DNA from: Planctomycetota bacterium
GTDB taxonomy: Bacteria; Planctomycetota; SZUA-567; H5-PLA8
DNA length: 64,000 nt
Direction: 5' to 3'
Assembly: GCA_026184295.1 (NCBI GenBank)
Contig: JAHCJK010000009.1
Location: 1-64,000 of the forward strand
Shown: positions 41,403 through 49,765 of the stretch, in pieces
Layout of the letters: each line of letters begins with the position of its first letter
Position numbering within the stretch: the stretch's first letter is position 1
Notes under the pieces: model-generated
Told to the model about the DNA's origin: nothing
Database searches by the model: none
Seen by the model: the letters and a program-made list of their open reading frames with translations, nothing else
Made by a program: the position numbers and the translations under genes

Positions 41403-42770
41403 TCAGGCGTTTTTGGCCACATCTGACCCCACATCTCGCGGCTTTTCCGCTTCAACTGCAGTGGATTTGACGCGCCTACGAGCTAGATCGCGAGTGCCGC
41501 ACAGCACCTCCCACACAGCATGTGAGGACTCGTGGGGATCGACCAGATCCAAGTAGTGGCGCTCTTCCACGTCACGTCCGGCATGCCCGACTTGTACCCG
41601 CACGGAATCCGGACTCACCAGCCGACGCGCCCACGATATGTGAGTGATACGCAGACAGTACATATCCCGACCGATCAACCAGCGCTCCAAGCCCTGCTGC
41701 AACTTGCCGGCGATTCGGACAGTTGCGCGAGTCTGCGCCTCACGGGCTTCGATCTTCCTCTTGTCCTTCGGCGGGGTCCCGTCGAAGCCCCGCTTGCGAC
41801 CGGTGTAAAGCAAATGGCCAACTTCGATGGGTGATGTCCTTTCTGCATCAGCCTCGTCTTTTGGCCAATTCATCCTGACGAACGCAAGCACCATGCAGCG
41901 CTTGAAATCCGGGCCAAGATTTTCCCGAAACGGCTTGGAACCCCGATAGGAAGCGAAAAGGGGTTCTCCAGCGTCAGGATTTCCACGTTTGAGGAGGTAT
42001 GCCCTTAGGTCTTTGAAGAATGGGGCAGGAAGCGTAGATACCCCATTCCGTTTCTTACCGGTGCCAGGAGCAAGCTGAATCCGATCAGTCAATAGGTCCC
42101 CAACCTTGGCATCCAGGACAGCACCTGGCCGATTGCCAGTTAGCAAGATTGCTCGATAGATAATCTCAGACGGTAAGGGGCGGCTGAAAAACTCGTCGAG
42201 TTCAGCCGCTGCCGCCAGCACTTCACGGGCTTCCTCGGGCAGGAAAGCGCGGCGCCGCTTGCTGTATCCCTTCCACGGCAGGCGTTTCCATGCGCTCAAA
42301 GGATCGTATGGAATAAGCCCTGTCGAGGCCAGGAACCGCGTCAACTGCTTCAGTGGCGCCTGGAGGGAGAATACAGCGTAATGGTCGGAGATTGTGCCAT
42401 CCTGAACCAGCTTCATGCACTTGGCCGTCAGCACGCCGACATGCGCCAAGTCCGCACCCACCTGGATCTGCAGGTAGTTTAACCTGAGGAGGCGCTCCAG
42501 ATCGCTCTTTCGGCTATCCGAGGATATTGGAGCTTCCTTGAGGAATTTGGCGATCAATTCCTCGTATCCCATTTCCCAACCCAATTCCTGTGGTAGACCG
42601 ATTCGAACAGCCTCTCTCCTGTCTTGCCACTTTTTCAGCGCACGATCCGCCTCACGCTTCTCGCCGATCCAAATGCGCTTCCTGACGCGATGGCCGGTGA
42701 GAGGATCGGACACTCTGAATTCCCATCCGGATCGCCCATCTTTCTTGGAAGTAACGCGTTTTCCGCTCAT
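41403..42770 (-). CDS. Tyrosine site-specific integrase
   Basis: A 455-residue tyrosine recombinase that probably integrates and excises the element at tRNA-Gly. The catalytic part shows Arg in LLTGNRPGAVLDAKVGD, the RxxH-like box CLRITHISWARRL, the GH of VQVGHAGRD and the nucleophile Tyr in ERHYLDL. The N-terminal half (about 1-170) is a basic arm-binding and core-binding region. The RxxH box lacks the usual leading His, a mild deviation. The start follows the stop of the HTH gene by 4 bp, so the two are co-transcribed, as is common for int and xis. Confidence 0.9.
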   Translation of the reverse strand: MSGKRVTSKKDGRSGWEFRVSDPLTGHRVRKRIWIGEKREADRALKKWQDRREAVRIGLPQELGWEMGYEELIAKFLKEAPISSDSRKSDLERLLRLNYLQIQVGADLAHVGVLTAKCMKLVQDGTISDHYAVFSLQAPLKQLTRFLASTGLIPYDPLSAWKRLPWKGYSKRRRAFLPEEAREVLAAAAELDEFFSRPLPSEIIYRAILLTGNRPGAVLDAKVGDLLTDRIQLAPGTGKKRNGVSTLPAPFFKDLRAYLLKRGNPDAGEPLFASYRGSKPFRENLGPDFKRCMVLAFVRMNWPKDEADAERTSPIEVGHLLYTGRKRGFDGTPPKDKRKIEAREAQTRATVRIAGKLQQGLERWLIGRDMYCLRITHISWARRLVSPDSVRVQVGHAGRDVEERHYLDLVDPHESSHAVWEVLCGTRDLARRRVKSTAVEAEKPRDVGSDVAKNA

Positions 42771-42774
42771 TGGT

Positions 42775-43026
42775 TTACTCCATAATGCTCGGCCTCCTGG
42801 TTTCGTTGCGCTTCAAATACGCGTGGATCTCGGCCACGCGGACACGATGAATACGACCGATCCGGACCGCGGCCAGGTTGCCGCGCCAGATCTCACGCCG
42901 CACCGTGTTGACATGAACGCCGAGCAAGTCGGCGGCTTCTTGAAGACTCACGGCCAAAGCACTGGGCTTAGCCGGGTTCGAGCAAGGCGAATTCGCCTTG
43001 GCAGGTACTACGGGTTCCGTTTCCAC
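42775..43026 (-). CDS. HTH (excisionase/MerR-type) DNA-binding protein
   Basis: A short protein with one helix-turn-helix: SLQEAADLLGVHVNTVRREI then GNLAAVRIGRIHRVRVAEIHAYL, the typical layout of excisionase-type HTH proteins. The GTG at 43026 gives 83 residues and has AGGGGAT before it; a longer ATG start at 43116 is possible. It lies directly upstream of the integrase and probably controls excision or integrase expression. Confidence 0.75.
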   Translation of the reverse strand: METEPVVPAKANSPCSNPAKPSALAVSLQEAADLLGVHVNTVRREIWRGNLAAVRIGRIHRVRVAEIHAYLKRNETRRPSIME

Positions 43027-43397
43027 GGTTCCATCCCCTGACAGATGAGGACGACCGCAGGGGCGAAAGACAAGATGAGCCAGGCAGGCCAGACGAAATC
43101 CCTGGAGCGCCAGCATCAGTTCGGTGCAAGCGGCTACTACTTGGATTGGAGTCGGGGATAGCGACCGGCCGAGGCTGACGCGCTCGTTCTCGCGAATTAC
43201 CTGCGGCTAGATTCCTCGATGGTAAGTCGAGCGATGCGCTCGTGTGGCGCCTGGTCGCACAAGTCTTCTTACTACCCAACTGGCGAGAGTCAAGAGCCCA
43301 GGCAGGTTCCGGGGCAAATGCACCTGCGGTGAAATCAGTCCACATTGAGATTTTGTAACCATGTCCATGATCGCGGTCGTGTGTGCGCCATTCGCGA
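43027..43397. other. Region without a clear gene, promoter side of the HTH-integrase pair
   Basis: Several frames stay open here but none shows coding character, and their ends do not fit with the neighbours. It probably carries the minus-strand promoter for the HTH and integrase genes. The reading from 43078 (MSQAGQTKSLERQHQFG...) is too short and uncertain to call. Confidence 0.35.
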
Positions 43398-43931
43398 TCA
43401 CCACAGCCGGCCCTTTCTGGGCCTGCCAGGACCACGCGGCTGCATGCCGTCTATCCCGGATAGAAAACCAAGTGCATGCAAGGAACTCTTGCCAGCCGCC
43501 GCATCAAACTGCTTCATGGCATTGCGCCGGAACATCCGCCCGCCGGGCAATATCTTTCGAACTATCTGGCGCTCTACCCTACGCGCCCTGGCCTCCAGCC
43601 GCGCCTTCCGAGCCTCCTCAGACTTCGCTTTGAGTTCAGCGGCGCGCCTAGCCCGTCGCTCGGCCCTCCACTTGTTCACCAGGAGCCGGGCATAGGGTCC
43701 CACGTCCCAGTGGCCCATCGGCACGGCACGGTGGACCCATTTGCCGGTCCCAGGGTCCTGCTCCCGATACCGTAGATAGAACGCCTGACGGCGACCATGG
43801 CCGTGGCGGACCAGGACCGTCCCCTGCACTTCCAGGATGGGCCGAAGAGCCTGGAGCCGCTCCAGGTAGCGCGCAGGGATGTATGTATAGAGTTCTGCTT
43901 CTGAAAACTCGTCGATGGCCGGGTCCGACAT
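43398..43931 (-). CDS. Hypothetical protein with Arg-rich helix
   Basis: A 177-residue protein. The first 100 residues have a beta-rich part (VLVRHGHGRRQAFYLRYREQ), followed by a long basic helix (WRAERRARRAAELKAKSEEA and onward), typical of nucleic-acid binding or scaffolding. It starts 2 bp after the stop of the gene upstream (43934), so they form an operon. I do not recognise a family. Confidence 0.6.
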   Translation of the reverse strand: MSDPAIDEFSEAELYTYIPARYLERLQALRPILEVQGTVLVRHGHGRRQAFYLRYREQDPGTGKWVHRAVPMGHWDVGPYARLLVNKWRAERRARRAAELKAKSEEARKARLEARARRVERQIVRKILPGGRMFRRNAMKQFDAAAGKSSLHALGFLSGIDGMQPRGPGRPRKGRLW

Positions 43932-43933
43932 GG

Positions 43934-44461
43934 CTATTCACCGCCGGTGGCCGGGGGGGCTTCACCTTCGGCTTGGTAGTCCGTCATCCGCAGCACCGCC
44001 CTGCCGCCTCCACTCTGACCGCCTCGACGCGCATTTCCCTTGCGCTGGACCTTCCCAAGGTTCTGTGCCAGGTACACGATGCGCTCCTCGATCCGCCCGA
44101 CACGTTCGATCTCTTCGATAGCTTCCTTATGCAGCGGACTTACGGTGGGACCGGCTTTGGCATCGGCGCGTTTCAACTCGTACAATGCCCGCGTCTGGGC
44201 GCGCAACAAGAGGGCCCCATCGAACGCGAGCATGCTTTGGATCAAGGCGTCGGCAAGATGCGTGGTGCCGGCCTGCGCGCATGCCGCAACGCATTGCCGG
44301 ATGATCGCCTGTTGCTCCTGAGGTTCGTAGGCCAGCGCTCCGCGTCCGGCCAGGATGTGCGGAATACGGCTGAGGTCTCCAGCCAGTGCACCATTCAGGA
44401 GGTTATCGGCGATGGTCTCGTTATCGTCCGTTGCAGATTGCGATTGACCTGCCTTTCCCAT
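43934..44461 (-). CDS. Hypothetical helical protein
   Basis: The ATG at 44461 is chosen because GGGAGG lies seven bases upstream; this gives 175 residues. The protein is helical (HILAGRGALAYEPQEQQAII, then ALYELKRADAKAGP) with a Gly-rich end. It may be a regulator or a small terminase-like protein, but no motif confirms this. First gene of a two-gene operon with the basic protein at 43398. Confidence 0.6.
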   Translation of the reverse strand: MGKAGQSQSATDDNETIADNLLNGALAGDLSRIPHILAGRGALAYEPQEQQAIIRQCVAACAQAGTTHLADALIQSMLAFDGALLLRAQTRALYELKRADAKAGPTVSPLHKEAIEEIERVGRIEERIVYLAQNLGKVQRKGNARRGGQSGGGRAVLRMTDYQAEGEAPPATGGE

Positions 44462-44493
44462 TTCTGAACCTCCCAATCAGGGGCCCTTCGATG

Positions 44494-44507
44494 GGTATAA
44501 TCATACC
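44494..44507. promoter_or_regulatory. Palindrome with TATAAT between divergent genes, candidate operator
   Basis: GGTAT-AATC-ATACC is a perfect palindrome that contains TATAAT on the plus strand and TATGAT on the minus strand. It lies between the divergent genes at 44461 and 44623. No good -35 box is evident on either strand. Confidence 0.3.
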
Positions 44508-44622
44508 TAGTCCGGCCGCAGAAAAATAGTCCTATAGAATGGCTGTTTCAGTACTTCACGGACAGTGGATTGTTGTGAACTGGTCCTTATTTAGGATTTC
44601 GGGAAGTCTCGGAGGATGAACA

Positions 44623-45090
44623 TTGAATCAATTCGCCGAACTTTGGACCTATCAAGCACCAGGTTTCTTACTCACTGAAGGCCGGATTGACCATCGAAGG
44701 TCGCCGTATGCAGAATACCCTCGAACGTACCTTCCGAGCATCAACGAGCTTGCATCACAGTTAGGCACGGATCAGGTAGTTTGGTGCCATGGCTGTGCAG
44801 CTCACGTTTGGCATAAGACATCGATTCCAGCAATCAAATACTCCCTGCGAGTCCCTTTGAGCCAAATCTTTGCAGTGCTGGATAAGTGGGCATGGGAAAC
44901 GATCTTGGAGCAGGACACGGTTCCTCCGAACATCAAGGATCGCTACATTCAGCCGTGGAAGGTGCTTTTTAGAGTTACGGACTACTGGCATGACCCTGAT
45001 TCCACTGTGCTGCTTCGTCATCCTCTACTTTCAACATGGATCATCAAGCAAGCGCCTTGGGTTGCTCAGGATGAGACCGAACTTCAATAG
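44623..45090 (+). CDS. Hypothetical protein
   Basis: A 155-residue soluble protein. The start is a TTG at 44623, preceded at the right distance by GGAGG (44611-44615); the ATG at 44616 would end after 20 codons. It has Trp-rich segments (VVWCHGCAAHVWHKT, DKWAWETILEQ) and a CHGC pair, but no known motif. A perfect terminator follows its stop, and its stop codon is part of the stem. Confidence 0.6.
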   Translation: MNQFAELWTYQAPGFLLTEGRIDHRRSPYAEYPRTYLPSINELASQLGTDQVVWCHGCAAHVWHKTSIPAIKYSLRVPLSQIFAVLDKWAWETILEQDTVPPNIKDRYIQPWKVLFRVTDYWHDPDSTVLLRHPLLSTWIIKQAPWVAQDETELQ

Positions 45091-45120
45091 GGCCGCGCCG
45101 TTGCACACGGCGCGGCCCTA
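45088..45120. terminator. Bidirectional terminator hairpin
   Basis: Perfect 13-bp stem TAGGGCCGCGCCG / CGGCGCGGCCCTA with loop TTGCACA, between the converging genes ending at 45090 and 45124. There is no long T tract, but its position serves both. Confidence 0.8.
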
Positions 45121-45123
45121 TAC

Positions 45124-45879
45124 TCAGTTGACAAGCGTCAGAAGCACCGCGTTCAACGCTTTGAAACCGTCCACCTGCCTTGCCGGCGACTGCCGCTTCA
45201 TGATCTCGGTCACCGACTGGTACAGCGTCCAGGCATTGCGCTCCCTGAATTCCGGGTGGCGCGGGTTCTCGAACTCCTCAACAACCGGCACGATATCGGA
45301 GGACGAGAACGCGCCGGCCCTGGCCAGTTCCACCGCCAGATGGTGCGACCGTGCCTTGGTAAGGCTCTTGCCGCACAGCCGCTCGTAGGTGGCGTGGAAC
45401 GCGGTCGTGCTCTCGATGAAAACATCCAGCGCCCGGTCCACTTCGACTTCCAGTTCCAGGCCGGAAGTATGTTTCCTGCTGATGACGTACTCGGCCGAGA
45501 GCACGCCGTTCGCGCAGACCAGCACTCTCGCGCCGGACAAGATCGAGAGCGCGAAGCTCTTGTCGTGGGAATTGCGGAAGCCGGCCGATGGTGTGCAGCC
45601 CGTTGGGAAACGCAGGCCCTTGATCGGCTCGAAATCCAGTGAACCGAACATGCGGGCGCCCTTGAGCGTGATCTGCATGCCCGGCTGCGGGTACAGCGCG
45701 CCGTCCAGGATGGCGTAGCGCTCGTTGGTGACGCGCAGGCCCTTGGCCTCGGCGCGCTGCAGCAGCGTCTCGACGACTTCCAGGTGCGGCACCGGGCGCC
45801 AGGTGTCGGTCGGTTCTGGCGTGCGAATCGCGCCCAGTTCGCGGCGATGGATCTCCTGGGCTTTTGAAAGCATGAGCAT
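45124..45879 (-). CDS. DUF932-type phage/plasmid protein
   Basis: A 251-residue protein resembling the DUF932 family found on plasmids and phages: the block SAGFRNSHDKSFALSILSGARVLVCANGV and the later VISRKHTSG match the family's central part. AAGGAGG lies seven bases before the ATG at 45879. The family's role is unknown, but it is common in mobile elements near replication and nuclease genes, as here. Confidence 0.7.
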   Translation of the reverse strand: MLMLSKAQEIHRRELGAIRTPEPTDTWRPVPHLEVVETLLQRAEAKGLRVTNERYAILDGALYPQPGMQITLKGARMFGSLDFEPIKGLRFPTGCTPSAGFRNSHDKSFALSILSGARVLVCANGVLSAEYVISRKHTSGLELEVEVDRALDVFIESTTAFHATYERLCGKSLTKARSHHLAVELARAGAFSSSDIVPVVEEFENPRHPEFRERNAWTLYQSVTEIMKRQSPARQVDGFKALNAVLLTLVN

Positions 45880-45964
45880 CTTGAATCCTCCTTGATGTGG
45901 GGTACTTGAACTGAATGAAATGTAGGGACAGATGGGCTACAGCCCAAATTCGAGGGAACAGCCG

Positions 45965-46765
45965 ATGCAACGTGAACACCTGAGGAACTTGACGGGGATA
46001 ACCACCGGGTACAACACGATCAATCGCGAGGAACGAAACCTTGCGGCGTTGCTATACGCAGCACTATTGAAATCCGGTAATCTGGCCGCCTTTCTATTAG
46101 AAGCCGAAAGCAGCCTTCCGGTCGTGGATGGCGAGATCGGCGTGTACTACGAATATGCGTTCCTGCGCGACCTGTGGAGCCGAAAGCTCCATGACAACGA
46201 AGGTAAACGAAATGCCGTCCTTCGCCTGCTACGCCCGTCGAATACCGCGACGCTGGAGCGTTGCTCGGTTGGCGAATTCAATGAACACTTCGGTGCCGTA
46301 CCGAAACCCTCTGAAGGCTATATCCAAAGCCCTGGAACCTGGAGCATCGGCCGGTTCACAGGAAAGGTGCCGGACAAAGAGGAGCTTCGACGGACCTGCA
46401 TATTCAAGTGGTCCTTCAATGCCAAACCAGACATCGTGATCCATACCTCACACGAAACAGCATTGGTGATCGAAGCCAAGTTGGAGTCCGGCGAAGGCTC
46501 TTATCCGAATTCCGCCAGTGAGATCGCTCTTTTCAAGGATCGTGGTCTGGAATTGGTCCGGCAGACTGAAGTGCAGAAATACCTAATGGAAGAACTGCTT
46601 GGTCTCCGTTGCGAATACCTGTTCCTCACTCAGGACGGTGAAACGGCACCAGACGGCTACAAGCCGATGTCCTGGACCAGGGCTTTTGGCGCAGTGGATA
46701 CTTCGGACACCTTACCGTTCGTGTCCGAATGGCTCAGACGTGTGAGTGGTCCAGGTGATAGCTAA
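45965..46765 (+). CDS. Putative PD-(D/E)XK nuclease-like protein
   Basis: A 266-residue protein whose centre has the pattern of a PD-(D/E)XK fold: KPDIVIHTSHETALVIEAKL, with Asp, then Glu-x-Lys (EAK) at the correct spacing. An N-terminal helical block and a C-terminal part follow. The ATG at 45965 has GAGGGAA a few bases before. Its stop codon overlaps that of the convergent WGR-ligase gene by two bases. It could be a restriction-like or repair nuclease; the fold is inferred from a short motif only. Confidence 0.5.
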   Translation: MQREHLRNLTGITTGYNTINREERNLAALLYAALLKSGNLAAFLLEAESSLPVVDGEIGVYYEYAFLRDLWSRKLHDNEGKRNAVLRLLRPSNTATLERCSVGEFNEHFGAVPKPSEGYIQSPGTWSIGRFTGKVPDKEELRRTCIFKWSFNAKPDIVIHTSHETALVIEAKLESGEGSYPNSASEIALFKDRGLELVRQTEVQKYLMEELLGLRCEYLFLTQDGETAPDGYKPMSWTRAFGAVDTSDTLPFVSEWLRRVSGPGDS

Positions 46766-47853
46766 CCCTCTTCCTCTGCATCTTCCTTACGAAACTTCAA
46801 CTGCGAGAGCTTGCATTCTGCCGTAAGGATATCGGTCCTGCGGCCAAGGTACACTGGTTGGTAAAGTGAGCCGCCATTGTACGCGTATAGGTAACGCACT
46901 TCTAACACTTGACCCTGCTGGGGGATTGCAGCATTCGGCGGGATCGTGACGTTGCCGACGGATACGAGCTTGAGCCCGTCCAGCACTTCCAGACCGACAC
47001 TGCGCTTCCCATTGCGGCTCGGCGCGACAATGCAGGAAGCCGTCGCGTAAAACTTCAGCTTCACCTGAGGCCCACCGCTGGCCGGCCGCCCCGGAGTGTA
47101 CGGTGCGTTGCGATTCTTCAGGACGACGCCCTCGGCCTTCCGTTCACATAGGAACCGAAGCAGATCGCGTTTGTCCCCAGTCTCCGCCGCCGTGGGCAGG
47201 ACCTCGATGGCTCCCCTGCGCCCGCCTACCAGTTCAAGCAGGATGCGCCAACGGTCCCGGTAGGCCAGCTTTTCCAGGGGCGAGTTGCCTCGCCGCAGAC
47301 AGTCAAAGGCATGTAGCCGGTCGCCTACGGCTTCGCCGTCGATCACGCAGTCCGAACGCAGCGCCTGTGCGGCCTGGACAATGGACTCCGGCAGGCCAAC
47401 CGTCAGCCCGCGCCGGTTAATTCCTGTGACCTCATCGCCGACTTTCCGGACTAGGGTGCGGCGCCCGTCCATCTTCTCCTGGAGCCAGTAAGCGTCGTCC
47501 CGGAGGTAGCGCTCGGCCTCTTCTTCGGTAATCGGGTTCAAGAGTTGGGGCCGCAGTCCCGAATCCTGCTCGGCCTTCTCGGTGCCCGAGCACGGCGTTC
47601 CGTCCGGCCCTTCGCTGTATCCTTTGGCAGTCTTCGACCGGATCAACGCGTCGTAGATCTTCTTGGCCTGCTCGAAGGACACCGGCGTGTTCGTTTTCGT
47701 GCCGGTCTGGAGCGTGCTGCCGCGCCGTCCGAAGGCGAAGTTCACGACGAACCCGCCTTCGCGTTCCTCGATGGCCAAATGGTAAACCTTGTCGCTGTTC
47801 CCCTCTTTGAAATAGAGGGTGGTGCTTTCTCTCGGCATGGATGTTCCTTTCAT
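46762..47853 (-). CDS. WGR-domain ATP-dependent DNA ligase
   Basis: A 363-residue fusion. Residues 10-80 form a WGR domain (LYFKEGNSDKVYHLAIEE, then FAFGRRGSTLQTGT), a DNA-end-sensing fold known from PARPs and some bacterial proteins. The rest is an ATP-dependent ligase: nucleotidyl Lys127 in LQEKMDGRRT (KxDGxR), motif III VIDGEAVG, motif IV AEGVVLKN and motif V VKLKFY, ending in an OB-fold-like region. It joins DNA nicks, perhaps in the element's replication or repair. Starts at 47853 and 47838 both have good ribosome binding sites (AGGGAG and AAAGGA). Confidence 0.88.
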   Translation of the reverse strand: MKGTSMPRESTTLYFKEGNSDKVYHLAIEEREGGFVVNFAFGRRGSTLQTGTKTNTPVSFEQAKKIYDALIRSKTAKGYSEGPDGTPCSGTEKAEQDSGLRPQLLNPITEEEAERYLRDDAYWLQEKMDGRRTLVRKVGDEVTGINRRGLTVGLPESIVQAAQALRSDCVIDGEAVGDRLHAFDCLRRGNSPLEKLAYRDRWRILLELVGGRRGAIEVLPTAAETGDKRDLLRFLCERKAEGVVLKNRNAPYTPGRPASGGPQVKLKFYATASCIVAPSRNGKRSVGLEVLDGLKLVSVGNVTIPPNAAIPQQGQVLEVRYLYAYNGGSLYQPVYLGRRTDILTAECKLSQLKFRKEDAEEEG

Positions 47854-48030
47854 GTGAACTCCCTTAGGGAATGTGGATGCGGAAAGCTGAAGTGTGCGCG
47901 GATAAATGAGAATCCGCTCGCCGCAGAGCATCTTCACCGGCCCGGAACCGGTGTAGCCCTGCGCTCCCGTACCGGTGGTACGAGTTGTGATGCCTTCAGG
48001 CTTGCGAGCAGATCTCAAGATCTGGAAGGA

Positions 48031-48258
48031 TTACGCGACGACGGCTGCGCGCCTGCGGCTCTGGCGTTTGGCGCGCCGAACTTCGGCGGCGAGCATGTCG
48101 ATGATGTTCTCCAATGCCTCGTCGATTAGCGCACCGTCCTCGTCCACGGCGCCCAGGCTGCGTTCCTGCGCGTCGATCTCGGCAACCAGCTTCTTGATTT
48201 CGGAAAACAGTTCGTCCCGGCGACGGGGTGAAATGAGCCTGACGTTTTCTGCGGTCAT
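48031..48258 (-). CDS. Small hypothetical protein
   Basis: A 75-residue protein starting at 48258, which has AAGGAG nine bases upstream. It is helical with acidic and basic ends (ELFSEIKKLVAEIDAQERSL, then RRAKRQSRRRAAVVA). The first of several small minus-strand genes whose order suggests one operon. Function unknown. Confidence 0.5.
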   Translation of the reverse strand: MTAENVRLISPRRRDELFSEIKKLVAEIDAQERSLGAVDEDGALIDEALENIIDMLAAEVRRAKRQSRRRAAVVA

Positions 48259-48348
48259 GGGCAGGGTCTCCTTGGCGGACAAACAAGAAACCCCGACGGA
48301 CCACCCGCCGGGGCACGAAACGATCCGGCGAGTGGTTCGGTGAATTGG

Positions 48349-48687
48349 TCAGCCGAGCAAGTCGAGGTCGATCAAGTCGGCGTCCCAACCGGGCTGCTCG
48401 GAGCGAATCTTCGCGAGCACGGCCTCGGCGTCGTTGCGTTCCTGGTACGCTTCGTAGAAGCGACCGGCGATGGTGTCGTCGGGCCGGTCGGCCACGACGA
48501 GGTAGATTGTGACAGGCTCGTCCCGGTTGAGACGCTCGCACAGGGCGTCGATCTCGGCATCGGACAGGCTCCTGTGCTTACCCAAGTCCGTCTCGATGTC
48601 CGAATAGTCCCGCGTGCTGGGTCCGCCGCGCATGGCCTGCCAGAAGCGCAGGGCGGCCAGCACGGCGGCGAGTTCGCGTTCATTCAT
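48349..48687 (-). CDS. Small hypothetical protein
   Basis: A 112-residue acidic helical protein (ELAAVLAALRFWQAMRGG, then DAEIDALCERLNRDEPVTIY). Its ATG overlaps the stop region of the gene at 48680 by eight bases and its ribosome binding site (GGAG) lies inside that gene, which points to translational coupling. No family recognised. Confidence 0.55.
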   Translation of the reverse strand: MNERELAAVLAALRFWQAMRGGPSTRDYSDIETDLGKHRSLSDAEIDALCERLNRDEPVTIYLVVADRPDDTIAGRFYEAYQERNDAEAVLAKIRSEQPGWDADLIDLDLLG

Positions 48688-48895
48688 GTTCGATCTCCTC
48701 TCCGTCGATCTCGAAGAGGCGGGGCGAGCAATCGTCCGTGCTGAACTCGGTCAGTCTGGCACGCGCTCCGAGGATGTGCGAAAGGGCAACCGAGTCGCCG
48801 GAGAGATTGTTCACGACCCTTTCCGCGATCCGCCTGTTCCTTGCGTTAACTCGCACAACGGCCGCGAGCTTTACGTCGAAAGCGTATTCGTGCAT
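48680..48895 (-). CDS. Small hypothetical protein
   Basis: A 71-residue protein. The ATG at 48895 has AAAGGA six bases upstream. It reads MHEYAFDVKLAAVVRVNARN and continues with a short acidic end (EIDGEEIEHE). Overlaps the next gene by eight bases, so they are probably coupled. Function unknown. Confidence 0.5.
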   Translation of the reverse strand: MHEYAFDVKLAAVVRVNARNRRIAERVVNNLSGDSVALSHILGARARLTEFSTDDCSPRLFEIDGEEIEHE

Positions 48896-49013
48896 GGTCA
48901 ATCCTTTCGTTCGTTACAGAACGGCTTATGAAGCCGCCGGGCAACTCCGTCACGCCGCCGGTGGCCTCGATCGCTTCGCAGAACTCGGCCAGGATCTCGG
49001 TTGTTGTTCGCAT
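48846..49013 (-). CDS. Possible small protein (MRTTTEILAEFCEAIEATGG)
   Basis: A 55-residue reading from the ATG at 49013, with GAAGGG before it. The first 30 residues look like a real helical protein (TEILAEFCEAIEATGGVTEL), but the end overlaps the gene at 48680 by about 50 bases, so either the gene is truncated in this element or the frame is not all used. Confidence 0.35.
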   Translation of the reverse strand: MRTTTEILAEFCEAIEATGGVTELPGGFISRSVTNERIDHARIRFRRKARGRCAS

Positions 49014-49062
49014 GTGTTGCCCTTCGCAAACGGTGCCCTTGCGGACGGTGGGCCTTTCAGTC

Positions 49063-49359
49063 CTAGACCCTCCGCTCGGCACTGTCTTTCAGGACGCAGT
49101 CGATCCAGTCGGGGTCGCCATTGTACTGCGCTGCCCACTGGTCGTGGGCGTTGTGGTAGAGTTCGAGGGCGGACGCCTCGTTCAGCGCCAGGACGTGTGC
49201 CCACCCGCACCACGGTTCGGTGTCGGCAGGTTCCTCTTTCCGCACCTCCAGGCGGCCACCGATCTCGACGACGACAAAGAACCGCGCCAAGCCCTTCGCC
49301 TGCAACTCGCGCACGGCCTTGTCGGTATGGAACGGCAGCCCGGTGTACGCCTCGCTCAT
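49063..49359 (-). CDS. Small hypothetical protein
   Basis: A 98-residue protein with GGAGGAG before its ATG. It has a small alpha/beta pattern (ARFFVVVEIGGRLEVRKEEP; HVLALNEASALELYHNAH). No known motif. Same strand and close spacing as its neighbours. Confidence 0.55.
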   Translation of the reverse strand: MSEAYTGLPFHTDKAVRELQAKGLARFFVVVEIGGRLEVRKEEPADTEPWCGWAHVLALNEASALELYHNAHDQWAAQYNGDPDWIDCVLKDSAERRV

Positions 49360-49384
49360 TGGTGATCTCCTCCGTTTTGCCTCC

Positions 49385-49762
49385 CTACATGTTGCGGGCC
49401 GCCCAGTAGACCAGGAGGGCGGCCATGCCTGCCGCGCCGAGCAGGCACATTCCTGCCAGCACGGCGCGCCAGATGACCTTCCGGCTGATCCGGTCGCAGA
49501 CCGACTCGGTGCGGTTCAAAAGCTGTTCGCGCTGCGCGGCCAGCCTTTGGTCAACCTCTTCGACTACGCGGCGCGCCCGGACTTCGCCGTCTTCGAGCAG
49601 TTCGTGCCCGTGTTGGGCCGCACGGTCCACGACTTCCTGCGCCCGAGCCGCTGCCCGTTCCAACGTGGGGTCGGCTACATCCCGGATGCCTTCCCCGGTT
49701 ACATGCCGCGCTTCCGGGAGCACGGTCCTGGCTGCCGTCCAGAGATTGCGCCACACGCTCAT
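49385..49762 (-). CDS. Small membrane protein with coiled coil
   Basis: A 125-residue protein: a long helical, charged stretch (about 20-90) and one C-terminal membrane helix (VLAGMCLLGAAGMAALLVYW). This is a tail-anchored layout. Its ATG lies 3 bases after the stop of the nuclease gene, so the two are co-translated. Its job could be to hold a partner at the membrane; no motif shows which. Confidence 0.55.
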   Translation of the reverse strand: MSVWRNLWTAARTVLPEARHVTGEGIRDVADPTLERAAARAQEVVDRAAQHGHELLEDGEVRARRVVEEVDQRLAAQREQLLNRTESVCDRISRKVIWRAVLAGMCLLGAAGMAALLVYWAARNM

Positions 49763-49765
49763 GGG

